Source: Salinibacterium xinjiangense
GTDB taxonomy: Bacteria; Actinomycetota; Actinomycetes; Actinomycetales; Microbacteriaceae
Direction: 5' to 3'
Assembly (NCBI RefSeq): GCF_014645015.1
Contig: NZ_BMLC01000001.1
Coordinates: forward strand, 496,001-560,000
Length of the DNA: 64,000 nucleotides
Positions 39,676 through 49,098 of this stretch are shown here, in pieces (within the stretch, counting starts at the first letter, position 1; every line of letters starts with the position of its first letter). A model generated the notes under the pieces. The model was not told where the DNA came from and ran no database searches. It saw only the letters and a list, made by a program, of their open reading frames with translations. The position numbers were made by a program, and so were the translations under genes.

Positions 39676-41313
39676 TTAGCGCTTGCCCTTGACGATTTTT
39701 TCCTGGTTGATGTCTTCATCAGGCGTCTCGGCGAACTGCTCGGAACCCGGGCTGGAGAGCGACTTGCCATCGCCAGTCTGGAATTCGAGCTTGAACTTAT
39801 CGACAGCTGCGTCGAGCGCCCCCACGGTCTCGTCGGAGAGCACGTTCGTCTCGCGAAGTGAGTCGAGCACCTTGGTGTTGCGCGCAAGATAGTCGTGAAG
39901 TTCACTTTCGAAGCGCAGCACATCTTCGACCGGCACCTCGTCGAGCTTGCCGTTCGTGCCGGCCCAGATCGAGACGACCTGCTTCTCGACGGGCATCGGC
40001 GAGTACTGCGGCTGGCGCAATAGTTCGGTCAACCGAGCACCGCGAGCAAGCTGGCGGCGGCTGGTGGCATCCAGGTCCGATGCGAACATCGCGAAGGCTT
40101 CGAGCGAGCGGTACTGGGCGAGCTCGAGCTTGAGTGTTCCAGAGACCTTCTTGATCGACTTGACCTGGGCGTCTCCACCCACTCGCGACACCGATATTCC
40201 CACATCAACCGCGGGGCGCTGGTTGGCGTTGAAGAGATCGGACTGGAGGAAGATCTGGCCATCGGTGATCGAGATCACGTTGGTCGGAATGTAGGCCGAG
40301 ACGTCGTTCGCCTTGGTCTCGATGATCGGAAGACCGGTCATCGAACCGGCGCCCAACTCATCTGAAAGCTTGGCACAACGCTCGAGCAGTCGGGAGTGCA
40401 GGTAGAACACGTCACCGGGGTATGCCTCGCGTCCCGGCGGACGACGCAGCAGCAGCGATACGGCGCGGTACGCCTCTGCCTGCTTCGACAGGTCATCGAA
40501 GATGATCAGAACGTGCTTGCCGTCGTACATCCACTGCTGACCGATGGCCGAGCCAGTGTACGGGGCGAGGTACTTGAAACCGGCGGGGTCTGAGGCGGGA
40601 GCCGCGACGATGGTCGTGTACTCCATCGCTCCGGCGTCTTCGAGGGCGCCCTTGACCGCAGCGATCGTCGAACCCTTCTGGCCGATAGCGACGTAGATGC
40701 AGCGAACCTGCTTGTTCGTGTCGCCGGACTCCCAGTTCGCCTTCTGGTTGATGATCGTGTCGATCGCGATAGCAGTCTTGCCGGTCTGGCGGTCACCGAT
40801 GATGAGCTGGCGCTGGCCGCGGCCGATCGGAATCATGGCGTCGATGGCCTTGATGCCGGTCTGCATGGGCTCGTGAACGCTCTTGCGCTGCATGACGCCG
40901 GGAGCCTGGAGCTCGAGCGCGCGACGCGTGTCTGAAGCGATCTCCCCGAGACCATCGATAGGCGCACCGAGCGGGTCGACTACACGGCCGAGGAATGCGT
41001 CCCCGACGGGGACGGACAGCACCTCTCCGGTGCGGCTGACCTCCATGCCCTCGACGATTCCGGTGAACTCACCGAGCACGACAACACCAATCTCGTCTTC
41101 GTCGAGGTTCTGGGCCAGGCCCAGAGTGCCGTCGGCGAAGGTGATGAGCTCGTTGGCCATCACGCCAGGCAGCCCCTCGACGTGAGCGATGCCGTCAGCA
41201 GCATCAATGACGTGACCGATCTCGGCCTTGGATGCTTTGCCGGGCTCGTACGCCTTGACGAAATCCTTGAGTGCGTCACGGATCTCGTCCGGGCTGATCG
41301 TGAGTTCTGCCAT
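39676..41313 (-). CDS. atpA: ATP synthase alpha subunit
   Basis: Non-catalytic nucleotide-binding F1 subunit, 545 residues. The ATG at 41313 has AGGAAG upstream and starts [15 protein letters not shown]; a longer frame to 41376 has no support. Walker [14 protein letters not shown] (about 172) and the [21 protein letters not shown] segment are present. A 99-bp gap separates it from atpH, with no gene in it. Confidence 0.98.
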   Translation of the reverse strand: MAELTISPDEIRDALKDFVKAYEPGKASKAEIGHVIDAADGIAHVEGLPGVMANELITFADGTLGLAQNLDEDEIGVVVLGEFTGIVEGMEVSRTGEVLSVPVGDAFLGRVVDPLGAPIDGLGEIASDTRRALELQAPGVMQRKSVHEPMQTGIKAIDAMIPIGRGQRQLIIGDRQTGKTAIAIDTIINQKANWESGDTNKQVRCIYVAIGQKGSTIAAVKGALEDAGAMEYTTIVAAPASDPAGFKYLAPYTGSAIGQQWMYDGKHVLIIFDDLSKQAEAYRAVSLLLRRPPGREAYPGDVFYLHSRLLERCAKLSDELGAGSMTGLPIIETKANDVSAYIPTNVISITDGQIFLQSDLFNANQRPAVDVGISVSRVGGDAQVKSIKKVSGTLKLELAQYRSLEAFAMFASDLDATSRRQLARGARLTELLRQPQYSPMPVEKQVVSIWAGTNGKLDEVPVEDVLRFESELHDYLARNTKVLDSLRETNVLSDETVGALDAAVDKFKLEFQTGDGKSLSSPGSEQFAETPDEDINQEKIVKGKR

Positions 41314-41412
41314 TGTGTCTTCCTGTTCAGTGGAAAAGTTTGGTGCCGGTGCCAGTTGTGGTGATGCCACCGACACGACACTGGTGAAGCTTTGGTGGTG
41401 TGCCCCAGAGGG

Positions 41413-42207
41413 CTAGGAGGCTAGTTTGAGTCTGAGTTCGTTAATGCGAGTGGAGACGCTGCCGTCGATGACGTCGTCGCCGACCTGCACGCGGATTCCG
41501 CCCACGATGCTCGGATCGACCACAAGATTGACCTCGAGATCGCGACCGTAGCTCTTCGAGAGCCCGACGCGGAGTCGATCCACCTGTGCAGCGCTGATGG
41601 GTGCGGCCGAGGTGATGGTCGCGACGGCCAGTCCCGCTTGATCGGCGACGATCGAGGCGGCCGTACGGATGAGACCGCCGATGCGACGGCCGCGAGGCTG
41701 CTGCACGAGGTGATTCAGGATGGCCAGGGACTGCTCGCTGGACTTGTCCTTCAGCAGCGCACCGACGAGCGCGGCTTTCGCCGAGTTCGAACCGAGCTTG
41801 CTGCCTACGGCGAGCTCAAGCTCCGCATCGGACGATACGGCTGCACCGAACGCGAAGAGCTCGCTCTCGATCGACAGGCCACTGGGCGCGGAACGGGCAA
41901 CGGCACGAATACCGATCTCCTCGATTCCCGCGAGAAGCTGATCCTGAGTCGACCATCGTGAGGCGACGAGCCCTGAGAGCAGCGCCCGAGCCGGTGTTCC
42001 GAACGATGAGAAGAGGCTATCGATCACTGCCGTCTTCTCGGTGGCAGCAACCGACGGGTCCGCAAGCACCGAACGCAGCTGCGCTGAATCCCCGACGACG
42101 CGGCCCGCACTGAAAAGCTGCTGCCCTGCCTCGAGTGCGTCGGTGATGTCGAGCGAGCCGAGCGCCGTGCGGGCATCCGCCAGCGCCACCCTGGTTGCCG
42201 ATCCCAT
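41413..42207 (-). CDS. atpH: ATP synthase delta subunit
   Basis: Peripheral-stalk subunit linking F1 to subunit b, 264 residues. That is longer than the 178 of E. coli but usual for actinobacteria. The C-terminal block VATITSAAPISAAQVDRL and VVDPSIVGGIRVQVGDDVIDGS is typical. Start overlaps the atpF stop by one base (TAATG). Confidence 0.95.
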   Translation of the reverse strand: MGSATRVALADARTALGSLDITDALEAGQQLFSAGRVVGDSAQLRSVLADPSVAATEKTAVIDSLFSSFGTPARALLSGLVASRWSTQDQLLAGIEEIGIRAVARSAPSGLSIESELFAFGAAVSSDAELELAVGSKLGSNSAKAALVGALLKDKSSEQSLAILNHLVQQPRGRRIGGLIRTAASIVADQAGLAVATITSAAPISAAQVDRLRVGLSKSYGRDLEVNLVVDPSIVGGIRVQVGDDVIDGSVSTRINELRLKLAS

Positions 42208-42767
42208 TACAGGCCTGCCTTGGCCTTGTCGTCAGTTTCGAGCTCGGCGAGGAACTGGTCGACCAGGGTCGACGCTCGCTTGTCGTCACTGAGGCTCTGG
42301 CCGATGACGCCCGATGCGAGGTCGATCGCTAGCGATCCGACCTCGGCCCGCAGCGAAATGAGTGCACCCTGGCGCTCAGCCTCGATGGTCGCCTGCGCGT
42401 TCGAGGTGATGCGGGCAGCCTCGATGGCAGCCTGCTCCTTGAGTTCCGCGAGAATCCTCGTACCGTCAGCGCGAGCCTGATCGCGGATCTTCGCAGCCTC
42501 GGCACGACCCTCAGCGAGCTGATCCTTGTACTGGGATAGCGCCGCAGCGGCCTCGGCCTGGGCGATCTCGGCCTTCTTTATGCCACCCTCGATGGCCTCG
42601 GACCGGGCATCCAGCGTCTTCTTGACCGAAGGAAGGAACTTCCTCCAGAAAACGAACAGGATGATCGCGAAACAGACGGCCGACCAGATGATGTCGTACG
42701 ACTCGGGCAGAAGCGGGTTAGGCGCTGCCTTGGTTTCCGCTACCGCAGTCAGGATTGCGCTAAGCAT
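42207..42767 (-). CDS. atpF: ATP synthase subunit b
   Basis: Peripheral-stalk subunit of 186 residues: one N-terminal transmembrane helix (about 27-45, IIWSAVCFAIILFVFW) and a long charged Ala-rich helix for dimerisation. GGAGG lies just upstream of the ATG. It is 27 bp after atpE. Confidence 0.96.
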   Translation of the reverse strand: MLSAILTAVAETKAAPNPLLPESYDIIWSAVCFAIILFVFWRKFLPSVKKTLDARSEAIEGGIKKAEIAQAEAAAALSQYKDQLAEGRAEAAKIRDQARADGTRILAELKEQAAIEAARITSNAQATIEAERQGALISLRAEVGSLAIDLASGVIGQSLSDDKRASTLVDQFLAELETDDKAKAGL

Positions 42768-42794
42768 TCCTGCCTCCTCTATGACTGGTGATTG

Positions 42795-43031
42795 CTACGG
42801 GAACGGGATGAACGCGACGGCGATCGCGACGAACGCGAGAGCCTCGGTGAACGCAATGCCGAGGAACATGAGGCCGGTCAGGCGTCCCTGCAGTTCAGGC
42901 TGGCGCGCAACCGACTCGACGGTTTTTCCGACGACGATACCCACGCCGATGGCGGGGCCGATGGTCGCGATGCCGAAGGCGATCGGCGCGAGGTGGCCGT
43001 TGATCTCGGCGACGGTCGTGATGGGGTCCAC
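42795..43031 (-). CDS. atpE: ATP synthase subunit c
   Basis: Membrane rotor proteolipid of 78 residues: two transmembrane helices with the polar loop VARQPELQGRL, and the proton-carrying Glu63 in GIAFTEALAFVAIA. No sodium-type ligand set is evident, so proton coupling is expected. Confidence 0.98.
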   Translation of the reverse strand: MDPITTVAEINGHLAPIAFGIATIGPAIGVGIVVGKTVESVARQPELQGRLTGLMFLGIAFTEALAFVAIAVAFIPFP

Positions 43032-43076
43032 GTGTGTTTCCTTTCAGGGGGGCGAACTGGCGAGTGCCAGGCTCGT

Positions 43077-43898
43077 TTAGTGATCTTCAGCCAGCGCGAG
43101 CTGGATGTAGGCGGCGGTGAGAAAAGCGAAGACGTATGCCTGAAGCACGGCGACGAGGATCTCGAAGATGGTGAAGATGAAACCGAATGCCAGGGTTCCG
43201 ACGCCGAAGAGGGCGAAGAATCCGCCAGCGCTGAAGAAGAAGAACTGCGTGGCCGAGAAACAAAGCACCAGCAGCATGTGGCCGGCGATCATGTTCATCA
43301 GGAGTCGGAGGGCGAGCGTGACCGGCCGCAGGATGAAGGTCGACAGGAACTCGATCGGGGTCACGATCACATAGAGCGCGGCCGGGACGCCGGACGGGAA
43401 CAGCGCCGATTTAAAGAACCCGCCGCCCGACTTCTTCACGCCTGCGTAAATGAAGGTGACGTATGCGACCAGTGCCAGCACGAGCGGGAGCCCGATCACC
43501 GACGTTCCGGTGAGGTTGATGCCCGGGACGATTCCAGTGACGTTCATTCCCAGCACGGTGATGAAGATCGCCGTGATGACCGGCAGGAAGCGAGCGCCTT
43601 CCTTTTTGCCGAGGTTTCCCTCGACGATGTTGGACTGCACGAAGCCGAGGATGGATTCGATGATCGACTGGCCTCGGCCGGGGATCATCTTCATGCGCCG
43701 GGTGCCGAGCCAGAAGACCAGGACGATGACCGCGACGACGAAGAAGCGAATCAGGATGACGCGGTTGATTTCAAACGGCGTGCCCTCGAAGAAGAGGACA
43801 GGCGGGAAGAAGTCTTCCAGCGTGGGTCCCTTGAACTCACCGTCGTCCGGACCGGCAGCGGCGACGAAGGGGAGAAGGGTGAGAGCGTGGTGTAACAG
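43077..43898 (-). CDS. atpB: ATP synthase subunit a, probable CTG start
   Basis: Membrane stator forming the proton path, 273 residues as proposed. The ATG at 43694 would give only 205 residues and remove the first transmembrane helix. The same frame continues upstream with family-typical sequence (GPTLEDFFPP, GTPFEINRVILIRFF, VIVLVFWLGTRR) to an in-frame TAG, with no ATG, GTG or TTG on the way. CTG at 43898 has GGAG 6 bases upstream and yields about the expected length; ATT at 43913 is an alternative. The essential Arg lies in VTLALRLLMNMIAGH. It is the first of the eight ATP synthase subunit genes. Confidence 0.9.
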   Translation of the reverse strand: MLHHALTLLPFVAAAGPDDGEFKGPTLEDFFPPVLFFEGTPFEINRVILIRFFVVAVIVLVFWLGTRRMKMIPGRGQSIIESILGFVQSNIVEGNLGKKEGARFLPVITAIFITVLGMNVTGIVPGINLTGTSVIGLPLVLALVAYVTFIYAGVKKSGGGFFKSALFPSGVPAALYVIVTPIEFLSTFILRPVTLALRLLMNMIAGHMLLVLCFSATQFFFFSAGGFFALFGVGTLAFGFIFTIFEILVAVLQAYVFAFLTAAYIQLALAEDH

Positions 43899-43997
43899 CG
43901 CTGGCTCCAGAATCGGGGCGTGAAAACACGCGGCGACGAAAGGTGGGGGGCGTTCTCTAAGACTCTACCAAGACTTCGACAGGGTGAAGAACACGAA

Positions 43998-44450
43998 CTA
44001 GCCTTTTGCCCCCTCATCGGCGCTATCGGGAAGTGCAACAGCACCCACGTGTGGCACCCGTGCGCCCACGAATGCGACGACATCGACCGCAAGACTGCCG
44101 ATGACGGCAGCGAGGATAGAAAAGAACATCACCAGGGGCTCGATGAAAGGCTGATCGCGCAGGATCACGAGAATCGCGATGAAGACCACGAATTTCAATA
44201 ACCACACTCCGAGCACGATGCCGAAGAACAGGGTGCTCGACGGCTCATTGTGGGTGATCTTCGCGGCGAGCACGATGCTCAGTGCCGTGAATCCCATGAA
44301 GAGCGCCGTGAGGCCAGCACCCACAAGCGCGCTGATGAGTCCGGGATTGCCGGCGACGAGGTATCCCACCACCGAACCCACGATCGCGATGATCGCGGTC
44401 AGGATCGCCCCGTAGACGATCGCCCTGGCGAGAATTGTTGCTGTCTTCAT
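43998..44450 (-). CDS. atpI: AtpI-like membrane protein
   Basis: A 150-residue protein with four hydrophobic helices, placed between wecA and atpB where actinobacteria carry an AtpI-like gene. E. coli AtpI helps assemble the c ring; that role here is by analogy because sequence conservation is low. The ATG overlaps the wecA stop by 4 bp. A 99-bp gap without a gene follows before atpB. Confidence 0.8.
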   Translation of the reverse strand: MKTATILARAIVYGAILTAIIAIVGSVVGYLVAGNPGLISALVGAGLTALFMGFTALSIVLAAKITHNEPSSTLFFGIVLGVWLLKFVVFIAILVILRDQPFIEPLVMFFSILAAVIGSLAVDVVAFVGARVPHVGAVALPDSADEGAKG

Positions 44451-45685
44451 ACTGGAGATTCTTTCGGGTCGGGGGCCGATGCTGCTGCGTTGAGAAGGTC
44501 TTCGTCTGCTGCTTCATCCAGCGCGTCGAAGCGGGGGTCTGCGCCATCATCGCCCGCGGACTGGGCGCGCACCTCGAGCGCTTTGCGCTTGCTCAGGGGT
44601 GAGAGGGTGACGACCGTACAGATGATCAGGCCGACCACGATCAACAGCGTGGCGACGTACCAGGGCACGAAGCGATAAGCGAGCACACCGACTGAGACAA
44701 CGAACGTCCAGGCGTAGAAGATCAGCACGGCGTGCAGGTGCGGGTGTCCCATATCGAGAAGTCGGTGATGCAGATGCTTCCGGTCAGCCGAGAACGGCGA
44801 CTTGCCGGCGCGCAGTCGACGCACAATCGCGAGACCGAAATCGAGCAGCGGGATCACCAGCACTGCGAAGGGGAGCAGGATCGGAATGAACGCCGGCAAC
44901 AACGACGCAGTGAACTGGTCTGGCTGATTCAGGACGTCTGGATCGACCTGGCCGGTGACAGAGATGGCCGATGCCGCCATCAGTAGACCGACGAGCAATG
45001 CGCCGGCATCGCCCATGAACAGCTTCGCCGGATGGAAATTCAGCGGCAGGAAGCCGATGCACGCGCCGATCAACACAGCTGAGATGAGGGAGGCGAGGTT
45101 GAAGTACTCGGTTTGGGCGCTCGACTGGAGCACATACGTATAGACGAAGAACACGCCGTTGGCGATCAGAGCGACGCCCGTGACCAGCCCATCCAGCCCA
45201 TCGATGAAATTGATCGCGTTCATGACGAGCACGATCGCGAAGACCGTGATGATCAGGAGCACGTACGGTGACAGGATCGTGCGTCCGAAGATGGGAACGG
45301 TGATGATCTGGACCCCCTGCCAGGCGAGCAGGCCGGCCGCGATGAACTGCCCGGCCAGCTTCGTAACCCAGTCCAGATCCCAGATGTCGTCAGCAACCCC
45401 GATAAGCACGATGATCGATGCCGCACCCAACAGGCCGAGCACCTTGCCAGGCTCCGTGAAGACGATGCTGAAACTGTCGATCTGGGATGCCACGGCGAAG
45501 GCGATGAGCATCCCGAAGAACATCGCGACGCCACCCAGCCGTGGCGTCGGCCTGGTATGGACGTCACGGTCGCGGATCGTCGGATACAGGCGGTATTTCG
45601 TACTGAGCTTCCAGATTACGATTGCCAGCGCGTAGGTGACGACCGCCGCGACCCCCGTGACGATGAGATAGAAGACTATTCGCAT
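44447..45685 (-). CDS. wecA: Undecaprenyl/decaprenyl-phosphate GlcNAc-1-phosphate transferase
   Basis: Polytopic membrane enzyme (412 residues, about 10-11 helices) that starts cell-wall glycopolymer synthesis by moving GlcNAc-1-P to a polyprenyl phosphate. Motifs: RPTPRLGGVAMF, VADDIWDL (Mg-binding Asp pair), NAINFIDGLDGL, FMGDAGALLVG and ADRKHLHHRLLDMGH. A charged cytoplasmic tail ends the protein. It overlaps sua5 by 10 bp and atpI by 4 bp. Confidence 0.94.
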   Translation of the reverse strand: MRIVFYLIVTGVAAVVTYALAIVIWKLSTKYRLYPTIRDRDVHTRPTPRLGGVAMFFGMLIAFAVASQIDSFSIVFTEPGKVLGLLGAASIIVLIGVADDIWDLDWVTKLAGQFIAAGLLAWQGVQIITVPIFGRTILSPYVLLIITVFAIVLVMNAINFIDGLDGLVTGVALIANGVFFVYTYVLQSSAQTEYFNLASLISAVLIGACIGFLPLNFHPAKLFMGDAGALLVGLLMAASAISVTGQVDPDVLNQPDQFTASLLPAFIPILLPFAVLVIPLLDFGLAIVRRLRAGKSPFSADRKHLHHRLLDMGHPHLHAVLIFYAWTFVVSVGVLAYRFVPWYVATLLIVVGLIICTVVTLSPLSKRKALEVRAQSAGDDGADPRFDALDEAADEDLLNAAASAPDPKESPV

Positions 45686-46332
45686 CGATCGGCCCCCACG
45701 ACAGCATGGATCCGCTCGGTCGAGATCGTACCTTCACGCACGATGCGCAGCTTGCCGTCGGGGAGCGAGAGTGACGTGGCATCTACGATCGTCGATGACA
45801 CGGATCCACCTTCGCCGTCGTCGAGGAAGATGCTGACCGAATCCCCCAGCATGGCTTCGGCGCCCGCCGCGGTGGTCGCCGCGGGCTCACCCGTGAGGTT
45901 GGCACTCGACACCGCGAGCGGGCCGGTTTCTGACAGGAGTTCGAGCGCGATGCGGTTCGAGGGCATGCGCAGCGCGACTGTGCCCCTTGTCTCCCCGAGG
46001 TCCCATTGAAGCGACGTTTGTGCTGGAAGGATGATCGTCAGCGCGCCGGGCCAGAATGTCTCCACCAACAGGCGCACCTCGTCGGGAACGCTCTCGGCAA
46101 GCGCGTCGAGGGTAGGTATGCCCGGAATCAACACCGGCGGAGGGGACTGCCGCGTGCGCCCCTTCGCGTCGATCAGCTTTTGAACGGCGGCCGGGTTGAA
46201 CGCGTCGGCAGCAAGACCGTAGACGGTGTCGGTGGGTATCACGACGAGCTCCCCGCGACTGATCGCGACCCGAGCGAGACGCATGCCGGTGAGGAGCTCG
46301 GCCTCAACCGAGCAATCGTAGATGGGTCCCAT
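45676..46332 (-). CDS. L-threonylcarbamoyladenylate synthase (Sua5/YciO/YrdC)
   Basis: Makes threonylcarbamoyl-AMP for the t6A modification of ANN-decoding tRNAs. The 218-residue protein has the YrdC core: VVIPTDTVYGLAADAF, KGRTRQSPPPVL, FWPGALTIIL, VALRMPSNRIA and LAVSSANLTGEPA. The extra C-terminal Sua5 domain is missing, so it is the short form. Normally next to prmC; here a HAD gene lies between them. Confidence 0.94.
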   Translation of the reverse strand: MGPIYDCSVEAELLTGMRLARVAISRGELVVIPTDTVYGLAADAFNPAAVQKLIDAKGRTRQSPPPVLIPGIPTLDALAESVPDEVRLLVETFWPGALTIILPAQTSLQWDLGETRGTVALRMPSNRIALELLSETGPLAVSSANLTGEPAATTAAGAEAMLGDSVSIFLDDGEGGSVSSTIVDATSLSLPDGKLRIVREGTISTERIHAVVGADRCE

Positions 46333-46491
46333 GTCGCGTCCATGCTACTCGTGGAAGCCCCGAAGCTCGCGAACGGTCGCGTCGCCAGGGCGTGAAAGAC
46401 TGGATGATGCCGTGGATATCTACTTCTCTGATCCTGACCCCAGCTCCCAGTCGCTTCTCCCTGGCACCCGGGCGTTCGTGAGGTTGCACCG

Positions 46492-47124
46492 ATGAACCTG
46501 CTGTTTATCTTCGACATGGACGACGTGCTCTACGACTACGACTGGCGCGTCCGGATGGCCGGAATGACCGAGCTCACCGGGTTGTCCCTCGCCGAGTTGC
46601 GCGAACGCTGGTGGCACGACGACGGCGAGTGGGCCGGTGAGGCAGGGCGGTTCGAGATGCCGGACGCTTACCTCAGCGCCTTCACCGAGTCGATCGGTGT
46701 CGATGTAGACGAGGACGAATGGGTGCGGGTGCGCGGTTCGGCGATGACCGTGCGGCCCGATGCCATCGCTGCGGTTCGCCGGGCATCCGAGCTCGGAACA
46801 ATCACACTGCTGACCAACAACAACGCCCTCACCGCAAAGCATCTGCACACCCTCGCACCAGAGCTCGTCGAGCTATTCGGCGAACACCTGCTGACCTCAA
46901 GCCACTATCGGGCGCGCAAACCCCATCCCGTGGTCTTCGAACGAGTGCTGGCGGCGTACGACACCGCCGCGGCGAACGCGTTCTTCGCCGACGACATGCG
47001 CGAGAATGTCGACGGAGCCCGCTCCATCGGTATCACTGCCTACCATTACGGCTCGGCCTCGGGAATGCTCTCCGCGATCGAGGCCTTCGCCGAGGAGCGC
47101 GCCACTGGAGCAGGCCAGGGCTGA
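46492..47124 (+). CDS. HAD-superfamily hydrolase
   Basis: A 210-residue HAD phosphatase-like enzyme. Motif I is IFDMDDVLYDYD (nucleophile Asp near residue 8), motif II LLTNNNA, the Lys motif RARKPHPVVFE and motif IV FFADDMRENVDGA. A helical cap lies between motifs I and II. GAGGT precedes the ATG by 7 bases. It is on the opposite strand to the surrounding prfA-prmC / sua5-wecA genes and ends 3 bp from prmC, so it interrupts an otherwise conserved order. Substrate unknown. Confidence 0.9.
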   Translation: MNLLFIFDMDDVLYDYDWRVRMAGMTELTGLSLAELRERWWHDDGEWAGEAGRFEMPDAYLSAFTESIGVDVDEDEWVRVRGSAMTVRPDAIAAVRRASELGTITLLTNNNALTAKHLHTLAPELVELFGEHLLTSSHYRARKPHPVVFERVLAAYDTAAANAFFADDMRENVDGARSIGITAYHYGSASGMLSAIEAFAEERATGAGQG

Positions 47125-47127
47125 GTT

Positions 47128-47985
47128 CTAGCGCAGCGCAGTCGTCGCGCGATCACGACCGAGGAGGTCGCGGTGGTGGGCGATTGCCGTCCATCCGTCG
47201 TGTCTGAGCAGCGCCCCTATCTCCGCGGCCTGCAACTCGCCGTGCTCGAGGATGAGCGAGCCACCCCGGCGCAGCAGACGCAGAGCCGTCGCCGAGACCT
47301 GGCGAACGACATCCAGGCCATCGTGCCCCCCGTACAGCGCGATCTCGGGGTCGAACAGTCGCACCTCGGGATCGCGCGGGATGGCACCGAGCGGAATGTA
47401 CGGCGGATTGGAGATGACGACATCGACACTGCCATCGAGGCTCGGGAGGGCGTGCGCGAGGTCGATGAAGACGGCGGTGGCGTTGGGCGCATCGACGGTG
47501 CGGAAGTTCTGCCGCGCCCAGACGAAAGCACGAGGCGACACCTCGACACCATAGACGCGGGCATGAGCAACCTCGGTGGCCATGGCCAGCGCGATCGCGC
47601 CACTGCCCATACCCAAATCGACGCCGACCGGTTCGGGTGAGGCCGTGGCCCGAAGCGCATCGATGGCGAACTGGGCCACGAATTCCGTCTCCGGCCTCGG
47701 AACAAAGACCCCGGGGCCGACGGCAAGTTCGAGCTGGCGGAACGCCGCCCTGCCGGTGATGTGCTGCAGGGGCTCCCTCGCGGCACGGCGTTTCACGAGT
47801 TGCTCGATCGTGGCGGAATCCTCAGCGGAGACGATCGTCCCGGTGACCGCCTTCGCCTGCACTCCCCCGCGGCTGAGGCCGAGCACGTGCCCGACGAGAA
47901 GTTCGGCGTCGACCGACGGATTCGTGATTCCGGCGCTTGATAGCGTGTCGATTGCCCGCTGGAGCAGTTCTGTCAGGGAGATCAT
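47128..47985 (-). CDS. prmC: Release factor glutamine methyltransferase
   Basis: Methylates the Gln of the GGQ motif of release factors using S-adenosylmethionine. 285 residues from the ATG at 47985, which precedes MISLTELLQRA; a longer frame overlaps prfA. N-terminal helical RF-binding domain, VPRPETEFV, SAM loop DLGMGSGAIALAMA and catalytic NPPYIPLG. It follows prfA, its substrate, by 31 bp. Confidence 0.95.
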   Translation of the reverse strand: MISLTELLQRAIDTLSSAGITNPSVDAELLVGHVLGLSRGGVQAKAVTGTIVSAEDSATIEQLVKRRAAREPLQHITGRAAFRQLELAVGPGVFVPRPETEFVAQFAIDALRATASPEPVGVDLGMGSGAIALAMATEVAHARVYGVEVSPRAFVWARQNFRTVDAPNATAVFIDLAHALPSLDGSVDVVISNPPYIPLGAIPRDPEVRLFDPEIALYGGHDGLDVVRQVSATALRLLRRGGSLILEHGELQAAEIGALLRHDGWTAIAHHRDLLGRDRATTALR

Positions 47986-48016
47986 GGTGTCGATGGGCTT
48001 TCCGACCCTGAGTGGA

Positions 48017-49096
48017 TTACTCGTCGGCGCCGAGAGCATCGAGCCGCGATTCCTCATCCGCGATAATGCAGGACTGGATAACCGGCTCGAGCGCTCCGTT
48101 CATCACGGCATCGAGGTTGTACGCCTTGTAACCGGTGCGGTGATCGGCGATGCGGTTCTCGGGGAAATTGTAGGTGCGGATGCGCTCCGAACGGTCCATG
48201 GTGCGGATCTGGCTCTTGCGATAGACGGAAGCCTCGGCATCCGCCTCCTCCTGGTACCGAGCGAGGATGCGGGCGCGCAGCACACGCATGCCGGCCTCAC
48301 GGTTCTGCAGCTGCGATTTCTCGTTCTGCATCGCCACGACGATCCCCGTCGGAAGATGGGTGATGCGCACAGCAGAGTCGGTCGTGTTGACCGACTGGCC
48401 ACCGGGACCACTGGAGCGGTACACGTCGATCTTCAGGTCGTTCTGGCTGATCTCGACCTCCTCGGGCTCATCGACCTCGGGGAAGACGAGCACGCCGGCC
48501 GCGGACGTGTGAATGCGCCCCTGTGACTCGGTCGCGGGAACACGCTGAACGCGGTGAACGCCACCCTCGTACTTGAAGTGGGCCCAGATACCTTCTGCGG
48601 GGTCACTGGAATTACCCTTGAACGCGACCTGCACGTCTTTGATGCCACCGAGGTCGCTCGAGGTCTGCTCGATGATCTCGGTCTTCCACTTCTTCGACTC
48701 CGCGTAGTGCAGGTACATGCGCAACAGGTCACCAGCGAAGAGGGCGGATTCCGCACCGCCCTCGCCCATCTTGATCTCCATGATGACGTCTCGAGCGTCG
48801 TTGGGGTCGCGTGGGATCAGCAGGCGTCGCAGCTTCTCCTGTGCGACCTCGAGAAACTCCGTGAGACCCGGCAGCTCTGACGCGAACGACTCGTCTTCGG
48901 CAGCCATCTCGGTCGCAGCGGCCACATCATCCGTCAACTGCCGCCACTCGTGATAGGCAGCGATGATGCGCGCAAGCTCGGCGTAACGTCGGTTTACCTT
49001 CTTACTCCTGGCCGGATCTGAGTGCAGTTCAGGGTCAGCAAGCTGATTCTGAAGCTCATCATGTTCGGCCAGCAGCGTCTGCACTGACTCGAACAT
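48017..49096 (-). CDS. prfA: Peptide chain release factor 1
   Basis: Recognises UAA/UAG stops and triggers peptide release. 359 residues with the RF1 stop-codon tripeptide region [14 protein letters not shown] (PxT) and the catalytic loop [18 protein letters not shown] with Gly-Gly-Gln. Begins 2 bp after rho ends, and precedes prmC. Confidence 0.98.
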   Translation of the reverse strand: MFESVQTLLAEHDELQNQLADPELHSDPARSKKVNRRYAELARIIAAYHEWRQLTDDVAAATEMAAEDESFASELPGLTEFLEVAQEKLRRLLIPRDPNDARDVIMEIKMGEGGAESALFAGDLLRMYLHYAESKKWKTEIIEQTSSDLGGIKDVQVAFKGNSSDPAEGIWAHFKYEGGVHRVQRVPATESQGRIHTSAAGVLVFPEVDEPEEVEISQNDLKIDVYRSSGPGGQSVNTTDSAVRITHLPTGIVVAMQNEKSQLQNREAGMRVLRARILARYQEEADAEASVYRKSQIRTMDRSERIRTYNFPENRIADHRTGYKAYNLDAVMNGALEPVIQSCIIADEESRLDALGADE

Positions 49097-49098
49097 GT

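Noticed and set aside
43694-43694. ATG as start of atpB
   Set aside because: Would delete the conserved N-terminal region and first helix; upstream in-frame sequence is family-typical.
42792-43895. 367-codon charged plus-strand frame opposite atpE and atpB
   Set aside because: Antisense shadow of two well-conserved ATP synthase genes.
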